Source of the DNA: Bacteroidaceae bacterium
GTDB taxonomy: Bacteria > Bacteroidota > Bacteroidia > Bacteroidales > CHK158-818
DNA: 17,257 bases
Reading direction: 5' to 3'
Assembly (NCBI GenBank): GCA_017467745.1
Contig: JAFUKV010000096.1
Span: 1-17,257, forward strand
Part shown: positions 13,167-17,257 of the stretch, in pieces
Position numbering within the stretch: position 1 is the first letter of the stretch
Layout: each line of letters opens with the position of its first letter
Notes under the pieces: model-generated
The model's input: only the letters and a program-made list of their open reading frames with translations
Told to the model about the DNA's origin: nothing
The model's database searches: none
Made by a program: the position numbers and the translations under genes

Positions 13167-15584
13167 TTAATCAAAAATACCATCTATACCCACTTCGGTG
13201 GAAGAAGGGGCCGACATATTAGACTCGCCATTTTCATCGTCTTCCGTACTGAAATTCATAATTTCATCGTCTCCTTCATATTTCCCGTCATCAGACGTAG
13301 CGACAAACTGATTCGACATATTAAAATCTTCCGTTTCAGAATATCCCAAATCTTTATTGGCATATACGTTCTTCATAAACAACGCGAAAATAGGCAAAGC
13401 CATCTCCGCTCCCTGTCCTTGCGTAATACGGTCAAAATGAATCGAAGGATCTTCACCTCCAACCCATGTACCGGCCACAAGACTCGGCGTAAAAGCCATA
13501 AACCAACCGTCTGCATTAAAATTGGTAGTTCCCGTCTTACCGCCCATAGGCGCTTTTATACCATACCGAGCACGAACACGCGCCCCCGTACCACCGTCTA
13601 TAACGTCTCGCAACATAGGCAGCATTTTATTATACGCATCCTCTCCGAATACTTCCGTCATAGTAGGGGTAAAAGTAGATATTACATTTCCCAAATTATC
13701 TTCGATACGCGTCACGTATAACGGATCTACCCGCACACCTCCGTTTGAAAATGTAGAATAAGCTGTTACCATTTCTTCAACCGAAACTTCCGCAGGGCCT
13801 AAACAAAGCGAAATAACCGGATCGATTTTATTTTTAAGACCGAACGAATGCAATAATCTCACAAAAGCATAAGGCGAAAGCTTCGACATGATATTGGCCG
13901 AAATCCAGTTATTCGAATTAGCCAACCCCCATCGCAATGTAACCATCTCGCCCACCCGTTTATTACTAGCATTACGGGGAGCCCATATTTTTCCATTCTC
14001 ATCAGCTAAACGAGGCTGTACGTTAGGCGACAAATCATCGGGAGAAGCCCCCTCTTGCATTGCCATCGTATATAAGAACGGTTTAATGGTAGAACCTATT
14101 TGACGACGGCCATCCGATACCATATTGTATTGAAAATTCTTGAAATCCACACCTCCTACATAGGCTTTCACATGACCGGTTTTCGCCTCCATCGCCATAA
14201 ATCCGGCTCTCAAAAAATATTTCTGATAACGTATCGAATCTAACGGAGACATCAACGTATCAATAGGGCCGTTCCACGAAAACACACGCATTTCGATAGG
14301 CGTATTAAACACTTTCTCAATCTCTTGGGCAGAATGTCCCGCCTTTTTCATCATAATATAACGCTCGCTCTGACGCATCGCACGTTTCATTATATTATCA
14401 ATCTCCTCTTTTTTAATACGGCTTGCAAAAGGTGCAGTACTACGACCTTTTTTCTCCGCAAAAAATTTAGGTTGCAAATAGTGTCCGACATGCTCCGTAA
14501 TAGCATCTTCGGCATATTGTTGCATACGGGAGTCGATGGTTGTATAAATTTTCAATCCATCTGTATAGATATTATATTTTGTTCCGTCTGCTTTTGTATT
14601 TTTTTCACACCAGCCGTAAAGCGGATTTGTTTCCCACGCCAATGAATCGTCTGAGAACTTTTGCGTTTGCCAAGAAGCATATTTTTTCCGTTCCGGTTTC
14701 TTCGCCACCATCATCATTCGTAAATGTTCACGGAAATATGGAGCCAGCCCCTCTTTATGGTCAACTCTGCTATAATGCAATTTCAACGGTAACTGCGATA
14801 GAGAATCCAGCTCTGCTTTCGTTATGTATCCAGCTTTCCTCATCTGTTCTAAAACGACGTTACGGCGGCCGCGTGTCCGTTCGTTTTTGCGGATAGGATT
14901 AAAATACGATGAATTTTTGCACATACCTACTAACGTAGCAGCCTCTTCGATAGACAATTCGGAAGGAGATTTTCCTAAATAAATAGATGCGGCCGACTGT
15001 ATTCCTACGGCATTATTCAAGAAATCATATTTATTCAAATACATATTAATGATTTCTTCTTTCGTATAGAATCGTTCCAACTGTACGGCTATAACCCACT
15101 CGATAGGTTTTTGAAAAAAGCGCTCTATAATATTTTCCGCGCTGGGAGAGTACAACTGTTTAGCCAATTGCTGAGTAATGGTGCTACCCCCTCCGGCATT
15201 AGATTGCAATAAAATGACCCGCTTGATAAGCGCCCGGAACACAGCTTTAACATCTATGCCCGAATGGTTGGTAAAACGAATATCTTCCGTTGCTATCAAC
15301 GCCTTTACCAAATATGGAGAAAGTTCATTATAACTTACATAAACCCGGTTCTCTTTCTCTTTAAAAAAACGTCCGATTACTTTCATATCCGATGAGAATA
15401 TTTCGGAAGCGTATTTATTTTTCGGGTTTTCGAGTTCCTCAATAGGAGGCATATAACCGATTTTCCCTTTGGCAATGAGCATAAAAACAGCTGCTATCGA
15501 CAATACTCCGGCAACAAACAACGCCCATAACGATATAACGATATAACGCATAAGGGCACTTTTATTTTTTTTCGTCTTATTCAT
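13167..15584 (-). CDS. Class A penicillin-binding protein (PBP1A type)
   Basis: This 805-residue bifunctional peptidoglycan synthase is anchored in the inner membrane by one helix (about 13-38). The glycosyltransferase 51 domain (about 60-240) shows ATEDIRFTNHSGID (98-111) with catalytic Glu100, and GGGSTITQQLAKQLY (131-145). The transpeptidase domain (about 460-745) has all three penicillin-binding motifs: nucleophile Ser498 in GSTIKPF (SxxK, 498-501), SNN (557-559) and KTGT (683-686). It polymerises glycan strands and cross-links peptides in the periplasm. A roughly 200-residue region between the domains (about 250-460) includes a Lys-rich part. The C-terminal tail (750-805) is acidic, Asp/Glu/Ser-rich and of low complexity. 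It is divergent from pyrB. I leave the symbol empty because the mrcA versus pbp1a name is not decided. Confidence 0.95.
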   Translation of the reverse strand: MNKTKKNKSALMRYIVISLWALFVAGVLSIAAVFMLIAKGKIGYMPPIEELENPKNKYASEIFSSDMKVIGRFFKEKENRVYVSYNELSPYLVKALIATEDIRFTNHSGIDVKAVFRALIKRVILLQSNAGGGSTITQQLAKQLYSPSAENIIERFFQKPIEWVIAVQLERFYTKEEIINMYLNKYDFLNNAVGIQSAASIYLGKSPSELSIEEAATLVGMCKNSSYFNPIRKNERTRGRRNVVLEQMRKAGYITKAELDSLSQLPLKLHYSRVDHKEGLAPYFREHLRMMMVAKKPERKKYASWQTQKFSDDSLAWETNPLYGWCEKNTKADGTKYNIYTDGLKIYTTIDSRMQQYAEDAITEHVGHYLQPKFFAEKKGRSTAPFASRIKKEEIDNIMKRAMRQSERYIMMKKAGHSAQEIEKVFNTPIEMRVFSWNGPIDTLMSPLDSIRYQKYFLRAGFMAMEAKTGHVKAYVGGVDFKNFQYNMVSDGRRQIGSTIKPFLYTMAMQEGASPDDLSPNVQPRLADENGKIWAPRNASNKRVGEMVTLRWGLANSNNWISANIMSKLSPYAFVRLLHSFGLKNKIDPVISLCLGPAEVSVEEMVTAYSTFSNGGVRVDPLYVTRIEDNLGNVISTFTPTMTEVFGEDAYNKMLPMLRDVIDGGTGARVRARYGIKAPMGGKTGTTNFNADGWFMAFTPSLVAGTWVGGEDPSIHFDRITQGQGAEMALPIFALFMKNVYANKDLGYSETEDFNMSNQFVATSDDGKYEGDDEIMNFSTEDDENGESNMSAPSSTEVGIDGIFD

Positions 15585-15615
15585 TTCTAAATTTTACGAA
15601 ACGGTTTAATCTGCA

Positions 15616-15623
15616 CAAAGGTA
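15616..15623 (-). promoter_or_regulatory. Putative -7 box of the penicillin-binding protein gene
   Basis: TACCTTTG (15623-15616, minus strand) is an exact TAnnTTTG match and would give a leader of about 25 nt before the ATG at 15584. The nearest upstream TTTG (15650-15647) is 23 nt away, slightly too far for the consensus, so the -33 part is uncertain. Confidence 0.45.
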
Positions 15624-15686
15624 ACATAAAATTCTTTTTACTCCTCCAAAATAGACTTACACTCAATAAAATTTAAACAGAAATGC

Positions 15687-15715
15687 TTGACAATATACTT
15701 TTTTTTGTAAATTTG
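15687..15715 (+). promoter_or_regulatory. Putative promoter of the pyrB leader
   Basis: TTG (15687-15689, within TTGACA) is followed after 18 nt by an exact TAAATTTG (15708-15715). Spacing is 1 nt short of the usual 19-21. Transcription would begin near 15719-15722, immediately before a leader ORF at 15723 and about 165 nt before pyrB. Confidence 0.5.
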
Positions 15716-15722
15716 TCTGCGT

Positions 15723-15830
15723 ATGAAACAAAAGAGGCCAAAATATAATAAACTGTATTTTATACACTTAGAAGATAGACAAATATCCGGCAACACCATA
15801 CGTTATATTGCAACCAATCTCCGTCGGTAA
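15723..15830 (+). CDS. Putative pyrB leader peptide (35 aa)
   Basis: This small frame begins MKQKRPKYNK and ends NLRR then TAA. It is basic and rich in Lys, Arg, Tyr and Ile, and has no family I recognise. It starts a few nucleotides after the predicted transcription start. Its last codons (15812-15819) form the 5' arm of a terminator-like hairpin whose loop contains the stop codon. A ribosome at the Arg-Arg-stop end would cover the hairpin's 5' arm. This is the arrangement expected of a translation-coupled attenuator of pyrB-pyrI, comparable to pyrL of E. coli, whose peptide as I recall also ends in Arg-Arg. The frame, stop and hairpin are seen directly; translation and regulation are inferred. 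It could still be a chance frame. Confidence 0.45.
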   Translation: MKQKRPKYNKLYFIHLEDRQISGNTIRYIATNLRR

Positions 15831-15855
15831 ATGAGCGCGATTGGTTATTTTTTTT
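15812..15855 (+). terminator. Putative attenuator terminator in the pyrB leader
   Basis: AACCAATC (15812-15819) and GATTGGTT (15839-15846) form an 8-bp perfect stem with a 19-nt loop. An A and then eight T residues (15848-15855) follow, which is the intrinsic-terminator pattern. It lies 31 nt upstream of the pyrB ATG, on the same strand and in the same transcript, so it would end transcription before pyrB unless prevented. Only three pairs are G-C and the loop is long, so efficiency is uncertain. Confidence 0.6.
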
Positions 15856-15886
15856 ACTTGTAGAGCTTATCATTAAACAATACATA

Positions 15887-16801
15887 ATGAGAAAAGAAAG
15901 TTTAGTATCCATTACGGACTACTCGAAAGAAGAGATTCTGGATTTATTGGAAAAAACAAAGAAATTTGAAGAAAACCCTAACCGTCGCGTGCTCGAAGGA
16001 AAAGTCATCGCTACATTGTTTTTCGAACCGTCTACACGTACCCGGTTAAGTTTTGAAACAGCTGTAAACCGGTTGGGAGGCCGTGTTATCGGATTTTCCG
16101 ACGCAGCAACTACAAGTTCCTCAAAAGGAGAAACACTCAAAGATACCATTATGATGGTCAGCAATTATGCAGACTTAATTATTATGAGGCACTATTTAGA
16201 AGGCGCGGCTCGTTACGCATCGGAAATTTCATCCATTCCCATTGTCAACGCCGGAGACGGGGCGAACCAACATCCGTCGCAAACGATGCTTGATTTATAT
16301 TCCATATATAAAACGCAAGGAACTCTTCAAAATTTAAATATAACTATGGTAGGAGACTTGAAATACGGCCGTACAGTACACTCGCTGTTGATGGCTATGT
16401 CTCATTTCAATCCGACATTTCATTTTGTCGCTCCCGATGAACTGAAAATGCCCGAAGAGTATAAAGAATTTTGCCGGCAAAACAACATTTCTTACGAAGA
16501 ACACTCTGATTTTACAGAAGAAGTAATCAACCGAGCCGACATTCTCTATATGACACGCGTACAACGCGAACGGTTCACCGATTTGATAGAATACGAAAAA
16601 GTCAAAAACGTTTATACGCTCCACAACCAAATGTTGAACGGCAGCAAACCGAATCTGAGAGTTTTACATCCTCTACCCCGTGTGAACGAAATTTCATACG
16701 ATGTCGATGACAACCCCAAAGCATACTATTTTCAACAAGCCCAAAACGGATTATATGCCCGCCAAGCAATTATCTGCAACGTTTTAGGTACCGAAATTTA
16801 A
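15887..16801 (+). CDS. pyrB: Aspartate carbamoyltransferase catalytic chain
   Basis: This 304-residue catalytic subunit joins carbamoyl phosphate and L-aspartate to give carbamoyl-aspartate, the committed step of pyrimidine synthesis. The carbamoyl-phosphate loop is FFEPSTRTRLSFE (45-57), with Ser49-Thr-Arg-Thr-Arg53. The SSSKGET loop (78-83, with Lys80) reaches into the neighbouring active site, HPSQ starts at His129, and the aspartate-domain loop is HPLPRVNEI near residue 264. Length and wording match E. coli PyrB, the class that assembles with PyrI into a dodecamer. pyrI follows after 17 bp, so the two are co-transcribed. The gene is preceded by a putative attenuator with a leader ORF. No Shine-Dalgarno sequence is seen before the ATG. 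Confidence 0.97.
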   Translation: MRKESLVSITDYSKEEILDLLEKTKKFEENPNRRVLEGKVIATLFFEPSTRTRLSFETAVNRLGGRVIGFSDAATTSSSKGETLKDTIMMVSNYADLIIMRHYLEGAARYASEISSIPIVNAGDGANQHPSQTMLDLYSIYKTQGTLQNLNITMVGDLKYGRTVHSLLMAMSHFNPTFHFVAPDELKMPEEYKEFCRQNNISYEEHSDFTEEVINRADILYMTRVQRERFTDLIEYEKVKNVYTLHNQMLNGSKPNLRVLHPLPRVNEISYDVDDNPKAYYFQQAQNGLYARQAIICNVLGTEI

Positions 16802-16818
16802 CAAATAAACATTTGATT

Positions 16819-17257
16819 ATGAATACTTCAAAAAAAGAACTCGAAGTGGCCGCTCTTGAAAACGGCACCGTAATCGATCATATACCGTCTGAACAACTAT
16901 TTAAAGTGGTATCCCTGCTCAATCTTGATAAAATGAGCGGCAGCATCACCATAGGAAATAATTTAAAAAGCAAGAAGATAGGTAAAAAAGGAATCATAAA
17001 AATGGCCGATACTTTCTTCAAAGAAGAAGAAATAAACCGTATCGCCCTAATAGCGCCCAATGCCAAAATAAATGAAATACACGACTATCGGGTTACTGTA
17101 AAAAAAACAGTTACATTACCGGATGTATTGATTGGTATAGTAAAATGCGATAACCCCAAATGTATCACCAATAACGAACCGATGGATACCAGATTCGAGG
17201 TTATGGATAGAGAAAAAGTAGAGCTTAAATGTCATTATTGTGAACGCATTATCGAAA
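16819..17257 (+). CDS. pyrI: Aspartate carbamoyltransferase regulatory chain (partial)
   Basis: Frame open to the window edge; 146 residues are visible of an expected 150-155, so only the last few are missing. PyrI binds CTP, UTP and ATP and allosterically controls PyrB. The N-terminal nucleotide-binding domain runs to about residue 97 and includes GTVIDHIP (16-23), as in E. coli PyrI. The C-terminal zinc domain has the four cysteines Cys110 and Cys115 (CDNPKC) and Cys138 and Cys141 (CHYC), spaced as in the E. coli protein. These hold the structural zinc that makes contact with PyrB. It begins 17 bp after pyrB. Its presence indicates an ATCase subject to nucleotide feedback. Confidence 0.96.
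   Translation, partial: MNTSKKELEVAALENGTVIDHIPSEQLFKVVSLLNLDKMSGSITIGNNLKSKKIGKKGIIKMADTFFKEEEINRIALIAPNAKINEIHDYRVTVKKTVTLPDVLIGIVKCDNPKCITNNEPMDTRFEVMDREKVELKCHYCERIIE

Noticed and set aside
14540..14896. Plus-strand frames opposite the penicillin-binding protein gene
   Set aside because: All are antisense shadows of a gene with complete catalytic motifs.
1..17257. CRISPR array, insertion sequence, prophage or defence island
   Set aside because: No regularly spaced repeats, transposase, integrase, phage or restriction genes are visible; the genes are housekeeping types.

Overview
The window looks like a chromosomal segment of a member of the Bacteroidales (Bacteroidetes). It is AT-rich. 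Its putative promoters fit the Bacteroidetes primary-sigma pattern (-33 TTG/TTTG, about 20 nt, -7 TAnnTTTG), and Shine-Dalgarno sequences are largely absent before start codons. The protein families point the same way: a DUF2027-Smr protein, a Spy-like protein in an ECF sigma operon, a 406-codon QueA and an E. coli-like pyrB-pyrI pair. Genus cannot be fixed from the sequence alone. There are no rRNA or tRNA genes, insertion sequences, phage genes or CRISPR arrays.

Layout. 1-444 has no gene, only small inverted repeats. 445-2040 (minus) is a three-gene unit read as ECF sigma factor, single-pass membrane protein (probable anti-sigma partner) and Spy/CpxP-like periplasmic protein. 2211-5509 (plus) holds a ZIP-family metal transporter (ZupT-like) and a TonB-dependent receptor, closed by a 22-bp perfect hairpin. 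5660-6709 (plus) is a cytoplasmic type I asparaginase, convergent with 6711-8290 (minus), the pabB-pabC pair for p-aminobenzoate. pabA (8325-8906, plus) diverges from pabB across a 34-bp symmetric promoter. An aspartate-type aminotransferase (9126-10319, minus) follows. Then comes queA (10511-11731, minus), interrupted by an in-frame TAA at codon 88. The divergent DUF2027-Smr gene is at 11809-12861. A class A penicillin-binding protein lies at 13167-15584 (minus), and pyrB plus the start of pyrI run off the right edge.

Functional themes. The pab cluster supplies folate precursor: PabA gives ammonia, PabB makes aminodeoxychorismate and the class IV enzyme releases p-aminobenzoate. pyrB-pyrI encode both chains of aspartate transcarbamoylase. 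Asparaginase, aspartate aminotransferase and PyrB all act on aspartate, but they have separate promoters and may simply be neighbours.

Most notable observations. (1) The pyrB leader carries a 35-codon ORF ending Arg-Arg-stop. The 5' arm of a hairpin lies inside its 3' end, and the hairpin is followed by eight T residues. This architecture resembles the pyrL attenuator of enteric bacteria. (2) queA has a single nonsense codon in an otherwise intact frame. (3) The pabA/pabB divergent promoter places two exact TAnnTTTG boxes 4 nt before each ATG, predicting almost leaderless mRNAs in both directions.
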